This document shows, piece after piece, positions 14,020-22,824 of a stretch of 36,248 nucleotides of DNA. The stretch covers positions 1 to 36,248 of the forward strand of contig NZ_CADEPK010000360.1 of assembly GCF_902829255.1 (NCBI RefSeq), in the 5' to 3' direction. The stretch comes from Metabacillus niabensis (GTDB lineage Bacteria > Bacillota > Bacilli > Bacillales > Bacillaceae). The notes under the pieces were generated by a model. That model searched no databases. It was not told the origin of the DNA and was given only the letters and a program-made list of their open reading frames with translations. The stretch's first letter is position 1; every line of letters starts with the position of its first letter. The position numbers and the translations under genes were made by a program.

Positions 14020-14188
14020 TTATACAAATCCCTTTCTTTTTTTACATATTCAGACAATATGAAACTATTATACTTTTTGCCATTTAAAAATGCAAGATGG
14101 AATAATCCCCCTAAAGTATTTCCCTTTTCTCCAAACATCACCAATTCCCTTCCTCCATTCAAACCTTTTTGATGGCTCAAGAATGAGT

Positions 14189-14288
14189 TATAATAGAAGA
14201 ATTAGGGTTTCTTCCACAATCGTTCTGTGGGAATTAAGTACGGTACAGCTGATTAGTTGAATGTTAGCTGTGAAAGGAGTTCATTTAT
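14189..14288 (+). promoter_or_regulatory. Possible promoter and structured leader of ywqB
   Basis: TATAAT at 14189-14194 without a clear -35. The leader holds CCACA/TGTGG and ACAGCT/AGCTGT inverted repeats before the AAAGGAG site of the next gene. A regulatory role is only a possibility. Confidence 0.35.
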
Positions 14289-15911
14289 ATGCTTGGTCGG
14301 GAACTTAGTAAGGAGCTTGTGCTTGGTGCCGGTGAACAAATTAAACAATTGCTATCTCCTCATGATGAACATGACCGGAATTTAATTAAAAAAGGTCTTA
14401 TATTGTTTCGTCAAGGTAGTATATATAATGTAAACGCAATAGATCATACGGTTTCTGCACGTGTGCAGGACGTAACGAGTGTTCAGGTCGAGATAGATTT
14501 GGATGATTTTGTGATGAGTACATGTACATGCCCATCTGAATCGATTTGTCGGCACCGTATTGCCACTTTCCTATATGTATATGCAAGTGTCGACCGCGTT
14601 GGAACGTTTGTTGACCTATGGAAGGAAGAGAAACCAGTTGATGCGATTTTAAAGCAGCACGTTCGAAAAGCAAGCTCGTTTTTTACAGAGGAAAAGGAAT
14701 ATGAGGATTCCTCGTTAGCAAGCTGGATTGCGTTTTTTGAACGCGAATATGAAAATTGGTATGAGCAGGTTTCCTCTCCACATCAGATATTTCAAGGTCT
14801 CTATCATCAATATTATTCGAGACTGAAGCAAAAAGCACCTAAGTCTCCTGAGATGAAGCAATTTTTTATCGTTCAATCGTCTGTCACGGTTCTTTTAAAA
14901 ATGGTACAGCTCCTTAATGAGACGAACCCAACTGAATATATGCTACAAAATATCGTTTATCCATACATTGATCAGCTAATTGATAATACTAGTGCAGCAA
15001 TTCGGGAAATGAAGCGGTATGCATTGCCGTTTGCCCTTGATCCATTGCTCGTTGATAGTGTTGAGCGGTTTCGTGAGCTACTCACTACTAGTAAACATTT
15101 CCACTTCCAGCAAATCCAGCTTTACCAATTGCTCTGGGTTGAACTGCTGCGTCGTGACAAATTTATTACGATCGAGCGAGAATGGCTTGAGGAGCGGTTA
15201 ACCTATGAGGAGGAGTATAAAGCCGAATTGGAAATAGCGCTTATGCATATGGATTTTCTCCAGTCTCGAGATGAGCAGGTCTTTGCTTATTTAAAGGAGC
15301 TAAACTCAACTGCGCTCCCGCTTTCTTTTTATTGGGTAGAGGACATTCTGAAGAAAAAAAATTGGAAGCGACTTTCTAGCTGGCTTTCATTCCTCATGAA
15401 CAATATGGCGTCTTATATGAATAGTGACTTGCCATTTCATGAAAAACGAGAAACGGCAAATTATCTTTTACAAATCATGAAGCAGCATGCCGACTCAACA
15501 GGTAATAGCCAAACTTATGAAAAAGCTTGTCGCAGCATGCTTCCATATAGTTATGCTGAATACAATGAGTATCTTTTAAATAAAGAGGAATATAGAACAT
15601 GGATTGAGCTGCAAACATTGCTTGGTTTTTCACTCGATGACTTTAATAGCTATGTATTAAAGGATATTGAAAAGCGCGATCCAGGTGTGCTTCTGCCGTT
15701 GTATGTTAAATCGGTTCAAGAGGAAATCCGCATGAAAACAAGAGAAAATTATAAAATGGCAGTTCGTTATTTGAAGCGGATAAAAGCGCAATATAAGAAA
15801 ATGAAACGTGAAGAGGTTTGGGAAAACTATATTCACCAACTATCTGAGGAGCATAAACGATTACGTGCCTTCAAGGAAGAATTAAAGAAAGGAAAGCTCA
15901 TTCATGATTAA
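14289..15911 (+). CDS. ywqB: SWIM zinc-finger protein (YwqB-like)
   Basis: A 540-aa protein with an N-terminal SWIM zinc finger: C79 and C81 (CTC) followed by C87 and H89 (CRH), the CxCx(n)CxH signature. The rest is helical and acidic/basic mixed without a recognised enzyme domain. SWIM proteins often accompany SWI2/SNF2 ATPases, and here the helicase gene overlaps by eight bases, so the two are very likely co-translated partners. In B. subtilis ywqA and ywqB are neighbours in the same way. The ATG at 14289 has an AAAGGAG site. The cellular role is unknown; a DNA transaction is inferred. Confidence 0.85.
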   Translation: MLGRELSKELVLGAGEQIKQLLSPHDEHDRNLIKKGLILFRQGSIYNVNAIDHTVSARVQDVTSVQVEIDLDDFVMSTCTCPSESICRHRIATFLYVYASVDRVGTFVDLWKEEKPVDAILKQHVRKASSFFTEEKEYEDSSLASWIAFFEREYENWYEQVSSPHQIFQGLYHQYYSRLKQKAPKSPEMKQFFIVQSSVTVLLKMVQLLNETNPTEYMLQNIVYPYIDQLIDNTSAAIREMKRYALPFALDPLLVDSVERFRELLTTSKHFHFQQIQLYQLLWVELLRRDKFITIEREWLEERLTYEEEYKAELEIALMHMDFLQSRDEQVFAYLKELNSTALPLSFYWVEDILKKKNWKRLSSWLSFLMNNMASYMNSDLPFHEKRETANYLLQIMKQHADSTGNSQTYEKACRSMLPYSYAEYNEYLLNKEEYRTWIELQTLLGFSLDDFNSYVLKDIEKRDPGVLLPLYVKSVQEEIRMKTRENYKMAVRYLKRIKAQYKKMKREEVWENYIHQLSEEHKRLRAFKEELKKGKLIHD

Positions 15912-18669
15912 TACTATTCATATTGTCGTACATGCTGAACAAATTGAGAATTATCATTTTTATGTGTATTGTACGTCTGCGCATGATGATAGCCCTATTC
16001 CTGTCAATGAATTCTCCCGCTATCTTTTCACATGGCATGAGTCGTCCTTTTTCGGAACAAATTTAAAGGATATAAGCTATATCGGAATGCCTTCAGTGCT
16101 GCTGTCACCATGGATGATGGTCGAGTTACTAGGGAAGGAAACCTATAACTCACTTGCTACGATTACGTTATCAGATGATACGCAGCAGCTGGCAAATCAA
16201 GCCCAGGTTATTTACGAATTGATCGAAAACAAGCAGTACGTTCCTGACTTCGAGGGCTGGAAGCATGGTCTACTCCGTTTCAAGGATGTAAATGAGGAAT
16301 TAGAAGGATTTGCTCTAGATTGGTTTTCCGCAGCAATGACAGATTTAATCGAACAGGATGCCGTTCTAAAGAACGCTTGGACAGAAATTGTAAATGAGTA
16401 TCCTGTCTTAACAACGTTTGATGGTCATTTTATTGATGAGACTGACTTTCTTGAAAAAATCGGCTGGCACTTAGATGTAACGCCATTCACTGTCGGCCTC
16501 CGCCTAAACGAGCCTGAAATTGATGGTGAGGATTGGCAGCTCGAAATTTTGCTGCGCAATAAAAGCAATGAAGAAGAAATCATTCATTATCAAGGGGCAT
16601 CAAGCCTTCCTAAAAAATGGACGCCTTATTTAGATAAAATTGCGCGCGAGCAGGAAAGATTTTCTGAAGTTGTCCCTTGGCTTAGCTTTGAAACAGGAAC
16701 GACGTATATTACCGAGGATGAAGCATGGTTATTTTTGACAAGTGCAAGTGAAACGTTGATCAATATGGGTGTTGAAATTTTGCTTCCATCATGGTGGCAG
16801 GTCGTCAAAGAGTCGCAAATGATGCTGAAGGCAAAGGTTTCCTCTACTCCTAGAGGACAGTCATTTGTCGGAATGAATTCGCTCATTGATTTTAACTGGC
16901 GCTTTGCAACAAATGGGGTTGAGATGAGTGAGGAGGAATTTCTGGCACTTGTCTCACAAAAGCGACGCCTTGTGAATTTCCGCGGGCAATGGATTAAGCT
17001 AGACCCTGCGTTTATTAAGCAGGTCCAGGCAATTTTGAAAAGAGCGGATCGCGAGGGCTTGCATTTATCAGATATATTGCATCAGGAGCTAAATGCAAAG
17101 GATATTGATGCAGATGATGACGATGTTGTTGATACACGAGCATTTGCCAATATTCAAATTGAGCTAAATCAGCAAATGAAAAAAATGCTGAAAAAGCTAA
17201 CTGATACGAGTGAATTACCAACTCATCAAATACCTGAAGAGTTTCTTGGCATACTGCGACCTTATCAGCAAAACGGGGTTGATTGGTTATTGTTTTTACG
17301 CAGTGTTGCCTTTGGGGCTTGTTTAGCTGATGATATGGGATTAGGAAAAACGATTCAAATGATTGCTTACTTCTCTTATGTGAAAAAGCATGAGAAGCCA
17401 GAGCAGCCTGCCTTAATCATCGCGCCTACCTCTGTTCTTGGTAACTGGCAAAAGGAATTTGAAAAGTTTGCCCCACATCTGCGGGTTAAGCTTCATTATG
17501 GACCAAATCGCGCGAAGGAAGAAAGGTTCACTGCTTCCATTCAGGAGGCTGATGTTGTCTTAACTTCCTACGGCTTATCACATGCTGATTTTGAAGAGCT
17601 TTCATCACTAACATGGAATACGGTTTGTCTCGATGAAGCGCAAAACATTAAAAATGCACATACAAAGCAGTCACGTGCGATTCGTAAACTCAAGGGTCAG
17701 CACCATATAGCGTTAACAGGTACACCGATGGAAAACCGTCTTACTGAGCTTTGGTCAATATATGATTTCTTAAATCGCGGTTATTTAGGAAGCTTGCATA
17801 GCTTTCATAAGCGCTATGTCCTGCCGATTGAAAAGGATCGCGATGTTGAGCAAATCGAACAGCTGCAGCGTTACATTAAGCCGTTTTTATTAAGAAGAAC
17901 AAAACGGGATGAACAGGTTGCCTTAAATCTCCCTGAGAAGCAGGAGCAAAAGGAATATGTGCCACTTTCTGTTGAGCAGGCATCCCTTTATGAACAGCTT
18001 GTCAAGGATACGTTCGAACAGGTAACCTCACTTGCTGGGATGCAGCGGAAGGCATTAATTTTAAAAATGCTTGGCAAGCTAAAGCAAATTTGCAATCACC
18101 CTGCCTTGTATTTAAAGGAAGAGGATCCAAAGCAGCTTATTACACGTTCACATAAGGTTGAAAAGCTATTAGAGCTAACAACTTCAATACATGAGCAGCA
18201 GGAAAGCTGTCTTATTTTCACACAGTATATCGGAATGGGCGAAATGATTAAAAGGCTTCTTGAAAAGCAATTCTCTGAAAAGGTGTTGTTTTTAAACGGA
18301 AGTGTCATGAAGGCAGAACGGGATCGCATGGTTGAATCATTTCAAAATAAAGATTTCCCATTTTTAATTCTTTCTTTAAAGGCCGGCGGAACTGGATTAA
18401 ACCTTACTGCGGCTAACCATGTTATCCATTTTGATCGCTGGTGGAATCCTGCAGTTGAAAACCAAGCGACAGATCGTGCTTATCGAATTGGTCAAGAGCG
18501 GTTTGTCCATGTGCATAAGCTAATTACAACTGGTACGATTGAAGAAAAAATTGATGATATGCTTGAGAAAAAGCAATCACTAAACGATGAAATTATTCAA
18601 AGCGAAAATTGGATTACAGAGCTTTCATCTGATGAGCTTGAAGAGCTGTTTACGTTGTCGATGAGTTAA
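15904..18669 (+). CDS. ywqA: SNF2-family DNA-dependent ATPase/helicase (YwqA-like)
   Basis: A 921-aa SWI2/SNF2 superfamily-2 ATPase. About 440 N-terminal residues form the bacterial SNF2-associated region. RecA-like lobe 1 has Walker A DDMGLGKTIQM (about residue 476) and the DEAQ box (about 576), followed by ALTGTPMENRLTELWS. Lobe 2 carries AGGTGLNLTAANHVIHFDRW and the arginine-finger motif QATDRAYRIGQ (about 860). All motifs look intact. It probably remodels protein-DNA complexes, with the SWIM protein encoded just upstream. The start overlaps ywqB by eight bases with an AAAGGAAAG site. A 13-bp inverted repeat follows the gene at 18686-18727. Confidence 0.92.
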   Translation: MINTIHIVVHAEQIENYHFYVYCTSAHDDSPIPVNEFSRYLFTWHESSFFGTNLKDISYIGMPSVLLSPWMMVELLGKETYNSLATITLSDDTQQLANQAQVIYELIENKQYVPDFEGWKHGLLRFKDVNEELEGFALDWFSAAMTDLIEQDAVLKNAWTEIVNEYPVLTTFDGHFIDETDFLEKIGWHLDVTPFTVGLRLNEPEIDGEDWQLEILLRNKSNEEEIIHYQGASSLPKKWTPYLDKIAREQERFSEVVPWLSFETGTTYITEDEAWLFLTSASETLINMGVEILLPSWWQVVKESQMMLKAKVSSTPRGQSFVGMNSLIDFNWRFATNGVEMSEEEFLALVSQKRRLVNFRGQWIKLDPAFIKQVQAILKRADREGLHLSDILHQELNAKDIDADDDDVVDTRAFANIQIELNQQMKKMLKKLTDTSELPTHQIPEEFLGILRPYQQNGVDWLLFLRSVAFGACLADDMGLGKTIQMIAYFSYVKKHEKPEQPALIIAPTSVLGNWQKEFEKFAPHLRVKLHYGPNRAKEERFTASIQEADVVLTSYGLSHADFEELSSLTWNTVCLDEAQNIKNAHTKQSRAIRKLKGQHHIALTGTPMENRLTELWSIYDFLNRGYLGSLHSFHKRYVLPIEKDRDVEQIEQLQRYIKPFLLRRTKRDEQVALNLPEKQEQKEYVPLSVEQASLYEQLVKDTFEQVTSLAGMQRKALILKMLGKLKQICNHPALYLKEEDPKQLITRSHKVEKLLELTTSIHEQQESCLIFTQYIGMGEMIKRLLEKQFSEKVLFLNGSVMKAERDRMVESFQNKDFPFLILSLKAGGTGLNLTAANHVIHFDRWWNPAVENQATDRAYRIGQERFVHVHKLITTGTIEEKIDDMLEKKQSLNDEIIQSENWITELSSDELEELFTLSMS

Positions 18670-18685
18670 AGGATATAGAAAATGC

Positions 18686-18727
18686 TGTCTAGCTCCTATT
18701 TCAATTTTGACCTCTAGGAGCTAGACA
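18686..18727 (+). terminator. Perfect 13-bp inverted repeat downstream of ywqA
   Basis: TGTCTAGCTCCTA (18686-18698) pairs with TAGGAGCTAGACA (18715-18727) with a 16-base loop and no T run. The arm GGAGCTAGACA is identical to the end of the dispersed element at 20654-20757, so this may be a remnant of that repeat family acting as an mRNA 3' structure. Confidence 0.6.
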
Positions 18728-18772
18728 AGATAAAGGTTTATACCTCTTATAATTAAGAAAGGGGAGCAATAA

Positions 18773-18874
18773 ATGGCAACAAAACAAAAAACGAACCGTA
18801 AAGCAACGTCAGAGAAAAAATCACCGCAATGGGAGAAGCTAGTAAAATTAATTGAAAAAAAAGTATCAAAGTAA
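18773..18874 (+). CDS. Small basic hypothetical protein, 33 aa
   Basis: ATG at 18773 with an AAGGGGAG site six bases upstream, and an intrinsic terminator four bases past the stop codon. The protein is very lysine-rich (MATKQKTNRKATSEKK, then QWEKLVKLIEKKV), with a disordered basic N-terminus and a short amphipathic helix. It is not recognised. Ribosome site, terminator and biased composition make it a credible short gene, possibly nucleic-acid binding. Confidence 0.6.
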   Translation: MATKQKTNRKATSEKKSPQWEKLVKLIEKKVSK

Positions 18875-18877
18875 TAG

Positions 18878-18904
18878 CGACAGTTTTTGAGACTGTCGTT
18901 TTTT
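18878..18904 (+). terminator. Terminator of small basic gene
   Basis: CGACAGT (18878-18884) and ACTGTCG (18892-18898) form a seven-base-pair stem followed by six T residues. Confidence 0.85.
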
Positions 18905-18920
18905 CTTTGCAATCCTCTTA

Positions 18921-18960
18921 AAAAAATCGGCTGATTAACGAGGGGAGATTTAATCAGCCG
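18921..18960 (-). terminator. Terminator of ssb gene
   Basis: On the minus strand CGGCTGATTAA pairs with TTAATCAGCCG (18950-18960 / 18928-18938), 11 bp, followed by a run of T residues. Confidence 0.88.
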
Positions 18961-19018
18961 TAAACGTGGGGAATGAAGAGGATTTGCTTGGATTTTCTCT
19001 TTTCAGGAGGACTGGTTT

Positions 19019-19366
19019 TTAGGCTTCCTGTTCCACGAGTTCACGAGGTTTGCCGCTCATAAAGCGAACGGAGTCTGCGACAACTTCTGTAACGTAAACA
19101 CGTGTCCGTTCCGCACTTTCATAGCTTCGAGTTTGAATCCGACCTATTACACCTACAATGGAGCCCTTTCGACAGTAGTTTGCTGTGTTTTCAGCTGTCC
19201 GCCGCCAAAGGGTGCAGTTCACAAAGTCGGTATCAATTTCACCGGCATTGTTTCGAAATTGTCTGCTTACTGCAAGAGTAATATTTGCAACAGGAGCACC
19301 ATCTGCTGTATAACGAATTTCCGGATCCTTCGTTAGACGGCCTACTAGTATGACTTGATTAATCAC
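19019..19366 (-). CDS. ssbB: Single-stranded DNA-binding protein, SsbB-like
   Basis: A 115-aa protein made almost only of the OB-fold domain (MINQVILVGRLTKDPEIRY at the start; DTDFVNCTLWRRTAENTANY in the core). It lacks the Gly/Gln linker and acidic tail of the replicative SsbA that recruit partners. The size matches B. subtilis SsbB (113 aa), which protects incoming DNA during competence. It starts at GTG 19366 with an AAAGGAGG site six bases upstream. A ComK-type box was looked for upstream; only an AAAA-N8-TTTT arrangement was found, so competence control is not shown. Confidence 0.88.
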   Translation of the reverse strand: MINQVILVGRLTKDPEIRYTADGAPVANITLAVSRQFRNNAGEIDTDFVNCTLWRRTAENTANYCRKGSIVGVIGRIQTRSYESAERTRVYVTEVVADSVRFMSGKPRELVEQEA

Positions 19367-19525
19367 CTTTTCCCTCCTTTCCTTTCATGTACAACTGTAT
19401 TGTAATTGATTTGTCCTATTTGGAAAAACGTGTAAATTTTCATTTTGCATGGATTACACGGATAAGTTTGACCTTTGTTTTTATCTTTTGTCGTTCATAG
19501 GTTTCATTTATTCATTTGTATTTTA

Positions 19526-19939
19526 CTAATTTAATAAATCTTTTAATCTTTGAGGAGGATTCACGATGTATGAGAAATGTTTTTTTCCAGAGAAGCTTAT
19601 ACCTTGAAGGATCCTTTGAAAGGAAGAGGATTTAATGATGTCTTGTTCAAGAGGTGCCCCAAGGTAACATTGCTTTTCTTCGTTCCATTGATAATAATGA
19701 ATCGATAAATCCGGATTAGTGATATGAAAAATAAGTCTCAACAATCCCTTAGGCTTTTCAATTTCATAATGAATTTCAACTGTTGCTTTGAGAGGAACTC
19801 GGAAATGATGATAGTTAAATCGTCCCTTCTTCTCACCACCTACCCGCAATGTAACTAGTTCATCTGAATTAGCCTCGTTTCCTTGAAGCTTATTCGTTTC
19901 ATCCTTTTTCAAATAAACACATTTTAATTTAATGTTCAC
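19526..19939 (-). CDS. Hypothetical protein upstream of ssbB
   Basis: A 137-aa soluble protein with no signal peptide or membrane helix, predicted mostly beta (LVTLRVGGEKKGRFNYHHF; VEIHYEIEKPKGLLRLIFHI). GTG start at 19939 with a GGGAG site. Its leader (GGGAGAAAAGGTGA) closely resembles that of ssbB (GGGAAAAGGTGA). In B. subtilis ywpG lies beside ssbB and encodes a protein of similar length, so this could be its counterpart by position, but the sequence was not recognised as such. Function unknown. Confidence 0.65.
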   Translation of the reverse strand: MNIKLKCVYLKKDETNKLQGNEANSDELVTLRVGGEKKGRFNYHHFRVPLKATVEIHYEIEKPKGLLRLIFHITNPDLSIHYYQWNEEKQCYLGAPLEQDIIKSSSFQRILQGISFSGKKHFSYIVNPPQRLKDLLN

Positions 19940-20213
19940 CTTTTCTCCCTCACATTATTATTTTTTTACACTCGTAGTATAGCTTACTACTAATTTTTTC
20001 AAAATTCCTCCAATCATTTTATTAGGTGGATTTTAACTAAATTTCAGGAAATTTTACCCTTTTTCTCTTTAAATCTTCCATTTTTTTCAGTATGCTTTTT
20101 ATAGGTCAAAATATCTATAAATGATTAATTTTCGTACAAATAGGAAAAAGTTCTCAAGTTGGACTTTGCTGGCATTTGGATGTAGGGGAACCAGATAGAA
20201 AGGGAATGGTTCT

Positions 20214-20624
20214 ATGAATGAGTTGGAGAAATTTAAAATGAATATGAAGTATTACCGTGAGTTAAACGGCTGGTCTCAACAGCAATTAGCAGATAAGCTA
20301 TGTGTTTCCCGACCGGTTATTACACGGCTTGAATCAGGAGAGCAAGTGCCTGACCTCAGCTATATTCTTTCACTATGCAAGGCATTTAATATCCAAATCG
20401 AGAAATTACTCGGAGCTACACATCAGACAACTGACAGTATTTTTGAGGAATCTATGAACTATACAATTGAACATCCACTGACACCAATCGTTGACTATCT
20501 CTGTAAACAGCCTCGATTGGTAGCTAGCATTCAAACATTGCTTAAGCTTAAAGCAAAGGAACGTAGAATTATTGAGGATCTAATCATTACAACGATAGAG
20601 AAATCTGCAAAGCTGGCAGAATAA
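20214..20624 (+). CDS. XRE-family transcriptional regulator
   Basis: A 136-aa cytoplasmic protein. Residues 9-62 are a Cro/CI-type helix-turn-helix (YYRELNGWSQQQLADKLCVS, then RPVITRLESGEQVPDLSYI). The C-terminal half is helical, probably for dimerisation, with no cofactor motif. The ATG at 20214 has an AAAGGGA site. No target operator could be recognised, and the gene is a single unit between the ssbB group and two dispersed repeats. The specific role is unknown. Confidence 0.85.
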   Translation: MNELEKFKMNMKYYRELNGWSQQQLADKLCVSRPVITRLESGEQVPDLSYILSLCKAFNIQIEKLLGATHQTTDSIFEESMNYTIEHPLTPIVDYLCKQPRLVASIQTLLKLKAKERRIIEDLIITTIEKSAKLAE

Positions 20625-20653
20625 GCTAGTGAGCGCTATGATATAATGTTATA

Positions 20654-20757
20654 AGAAAAGCGGAGGCGCCTTGAACAGCTCCGACAAGCACAAGACGTAT
20701 GGAACTGTAATTCCTATATCGATTGTGACTCGACGGGCTTGGCGCTGGAGCTAGACA
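20654..20757. repeat. Bacillus-type dispersed hairpin element A
   Basis: GC-richer block that begins AAAAGCGGAGGCGCC and ends GGCGCTGGAGCTAGACA, with inner pairing arms AGCTCC/GGAGCT and AAGC/GCTT. Elements with these ends occur between genes in many Bacillus genomes. A related copy lies at 33194-33279, and its end motif recurs at 18686-18727. Origin and function are unclear. Confidence 0.65.
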
Positions 20758-20761
20758 ATTT

Positions 20762-20857
20762 AGAAAAAGCGGAAGGCATGAGACTCCTACTTAAAGAAGC
20801 GTGTCAACCTCCCGGACGGCCGCCCGCAAAAGGCGAATGCCTGAAGCAGAAATCAAC
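20762..20857. repeat. Bacillus-type dispersed element B
   Basis: Directly follows element A: starts AGAAAAAGCGGAAGGC, contains a GC-rich core (CGGACGGCCGCCCG), and ends AAGGCGAATGCCTGAAGC plus AAATCAAC. The AAGGCG-GCCTGAAGC end is familiar from intergenic repeats of bacilli. Together with element A it fills the spacer before the ywpF-like gene. Confidence 0.55.
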
Positions 20858-20908
20858 AATCAAGTGTAACAGAGCGTTTTAAAAAAACTTACGTGCTTAA
20901 AGAGGGTG

Positions 20909-21355
20909 ATGATCATAAAAACATTCAAGCTAGTCGATTTAAAAGTTGAACATGAAGCTGAAGGTGAAAAGAAGCTACTTGCGATCCCTTTGAAGGATGG
21001 CTTAGTGCTTAATCGAGAGGATGGGGAAAACTCGTGGCTAATTGAGGCTTTAATCGATAAGGATTTCCAGCCAATCTTTGAGCAATTATATGATGCAAAG
21101 GCACAAATTCGAGCCTTTGTCACGATCTCGAAAAAAACGAATACACCGGCACAAATCGTTGGGAAAATCAAAACGATTACGCCATTGGAGCAGGATTTAT
21201 CGATTCTAATTGATGGCCGACTTCATGCCTCAAGGCGATTACACGACCCAGAGGTATTGCTTAGAACCTTAATGGGTCAAGGACTTACTGGCGATGCTCT
21301 GATTGAGGCATTTACCGAGAACGTAAACATTAAGAAGGATACGACAAGATTATAA
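20909..21355 (+). CDS. ywpF: YwpF-family protein
   Basis: A 148-aa soluble protein that opens with IIKTFKLVDLKVEHEAEG and contains IPLKDGLVLNREDGENSWLI, the conserved core of the YwpF family of bacilli; function is not established. It lies near the ssbB-like gene as in B. subtilis. The start is unclear: AGAGGG (20901-20906) overlaps a GTG at 20906 and is only two bases from ATG 20909. ATG is chosen. It ends at a strong bidirectional terminator shared with the cotJ operon. Confidence 0.78.
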   Translation: MIIKTFKLVDLKVEHEAEGEKKLLAIPLKDGLVLNREDGENSWLIEALIDKDFQPIFEQLYDAKAQIRAFVTISKKTNTPAQIVGKIKTITPLEQDLSILIDGRLHASRRLHDPEVLLRTLMGQGLTGDALIEAFTENVNIKKDTTRL

Positions 21356-21361
21356 AATATG

Positions 21362-21398
21362 AACAGGACTTGGCATTCTCGGGTAGCCAAGTCCTGTT
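21362..21398. terminator. Bidirectional terminator between ywpF and cotJC
   Basis: AACAGGACTTGGC (21362-21374) pairs perfectly with GCCAAGTCCTGTT (21386-21398), a 13-bp stem, with T-rich flank on the plus strand. Confidence 0.9.
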
Positions 21399-21403
21399 TG
21401 CTT

Positions 21404-21973
21404 TTAGAAAAATTTCTTTTTATTTCGCTCCTCTTTTAAAATTTCAACTGCTTCCCTAAACCGTTGTGAGTGTACAATTTCTCTTTCTCTTAAGAAGGCA
21501 AGGCCATCATTCAAATCAGGATCATCTGACATATTAATAATCCATTGGTATGTAGCGCGTGCCTTCTCCTCTGCCGCGATATCCTCATAAAGATCAGCGA
21601 TTGGATCGCCCTTTGCTTGGATATACGTCGCAGTAAATGGTACACCATCTGCATTATGATAAAAGAGGGCCTTGTCATGATCGACGTAGTGTGGAGCAAT
21701 TCCTGCTGCTTTTAGCTGTTCAGGTGTTGCGTCCTTTGTTAGCTTATAAATCATCGTCGCAATCATTTCTAAATGAGCAAATTCCTCTGTACCGATATCG
21801 TTTAACAGCCCGATGACCTTATCTGGTATTGTATAGCGTTGGTTTAAGTAGCGAAGGGCTGCCGCTAATTCTCCATCAGCCCCACCATATTGCTCAATTA
21901 ATAATTTTGCGAGAAATGGATTACATGTACTTACCTTTACTGGATATTGCAGCTTTTTTTCGTAAATCCACAT
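21404..21973 (-). CDS. cotJC: Spore coat protein CotJC (manganese-catalase family)
   Basis: A 189-aa ferritin-like protein of the manganese catalase family, laid in the inner spore coat. Two metal-ligand regions typical of the di-manganese centre are visible: GTEEFAHLEMI (E and H) and AAEEKARATYQ with EREIVHSQRFREA later. It is the last gene of cotJA-cotJB-cotJC, each with its own ribosome site (GGAGAG before ATG 21973). Known in B. subtilis to be made in the mother cell under sigma-E. Confidence 0.93.
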   Translation of the reverse strand: MWIYEKKLQYPVKVSTCNPFLAKLLIEQYGGADGELAAALRYLNQRYTIPDKVIGLLNDIGTEEFAHLEMIATMIYKLTKDATPEQLKAAGIAPHYVDHDKALFYHNADGVPFTATYIQAKGDPIADLYEDIAAEEKARATYQWIINMSDDPDLNDGLAFLREREIVHSQRFREAVEILKEERNKKKFF

Positions 21974-21993
21974 TCAATAACACTCTCCTCTCT

Positions 21994-22260
21994 TTATACT
22001 TGCCATGGCCATGGAGCTCTTCCCCAGCTCCAATTTGCATCTGCAAAGCTGCCGCCAAAATGCTGCAGCATCCCAAATTTTGCTTCAAATTGCTGTTTTA
22101 GCTGCTTGCTGTAAGCCGTACATTGGTTAAATTGTTGAATTGCTTGAACATCATTCGGATGGGTATCTAAATAAAGGGTTAGCTCGACAAGAACAAAGTC
22201 AATCGCTTGGATTTCCTCTAATAGCTGATAATATTCATCAGGTAGTTGATGTTTGCTCAC
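21994..22260 (-). CDS. cotJB: Spore coat protein CotJB
   Basis: An 88-aa helical, Gln-rich protein ([29 protein letters not shown]) of the CotJB family, which acts with CotJA and CotJC in coat assembly. GTG start at 22260 with a GGGGG site about eight bases upstream. It follows cotJA by one base and precedes cotJC by 20 bases. Ends in [11 protein letters not shown]. Confidence 0.9.
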   Translation of the reverse strand: MSKHQLPDEYYQLLEEIQAIDFVLVELTLYLDTHPNDVQAIQQFNQCTAYSKQLKQQFEAKFGMLQHFGGSFADANWSWGRAPWPWQV

Positions 22261-22261
22261 A

Positions 22262-22516
22262 CTACTTTACCCCCTTTTTTCCTTTATACGGATTTTTATA
22301 AGGGTCATATAAGGCTGGCCAAAGCGTTCCTTTTCTCAATGCTTCCTGTGGTGAAAACTGCGGTAAATTTGGTGGTTGAAAACCCATATATAGATGCGGA
22401 GGTGTTGAATAATACTTCAATCCGATTGGTGGGCACGGGTCAAAACGACTGTGAAACGGCTGATAGCTCTTAACTCTGGTGAAGGCTGGCTGTTGTTGCT
22501 CTTGAGGACCTTTCAT
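22262..22516 (-). CDS. cotJA: Spore coat-associated protein CotJA
   Basis: An 84-aa proline- and tyrosine-rich protein with the CotJA pattern [20 protein letters not shown]. First gene of the cotJ operon. A GTG at 22525 opens the frame, but ATG 22516 has GAGGTG about six bases upstream and is preferred. A sigma-E promoter is expected upstream; none could be named with confidence. Confidence 0.88.
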   Translation of the reverse strand: MKGPQEQQQPAFTRVKSYQPFHSRFDPCPPIGLKYYSTPPHLYMGFQPPNLPQFSPQEALRKGTLWPALYDPYKNPYKGKKGVK

Positions 22517-22660
22517 CTTTATCACCTCTTTTTTAAAGTGAGCATTAGCATTATTGGGCTACGCTACACTAGCCATTTTTTTGCTAATCTATTACTATCC
22601 TATTCTTAATGATTTGATACTTATGCCTGCTAATCTTAAAAATTTATAAGCTGCAGTTTC

Positions 22661-22764
22661 AGTGTATTTGTCAACTTTTATTAAAAATTTGTCAACTTTC
22701 GGAGAAAATCTCCTAACTTTTGCAGAAAATTTGTCAACTTTCGGGAAAAATCTGTCATTCGACA
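22661..22764. repeat. Degenerate 21-base tandem repeat, about five units
   Basis: Successive units of about 21 bases share AAAATTTGTCAACTTTCGG or variants (units at about 22661, 22682, 22703, 22724 and 22745). The period equals two helical turns. It lies in the 308-base gap between cotJA and the lipoprotein gene, upstream of cotJA. Confidence 0.7.
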
Positions 22765-22785
22765 AGATTCGACCGCTCTTTTAAC

Positions 22786-22815
22786 TAAAAAAAGGCTAAC
22801 ATCCATGTCAGCCTT
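22786..22815 (-). terminator. Terminator of lipoprotein gene
   Basis: On the minus strand AAGGCTGAC pairs with GTTAGCCTT (22792-22815) followed by a run of T residues. Confidence 0.85.
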
Positions 22816-22824
22816 CTCCATTAG

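Noticed and set aside
19381-19470. ComK box upstream of ssbB
   Set aside because: Only AAAA and TTTT separated by eight bases were found instead of the required five, so competence control was not claimed.
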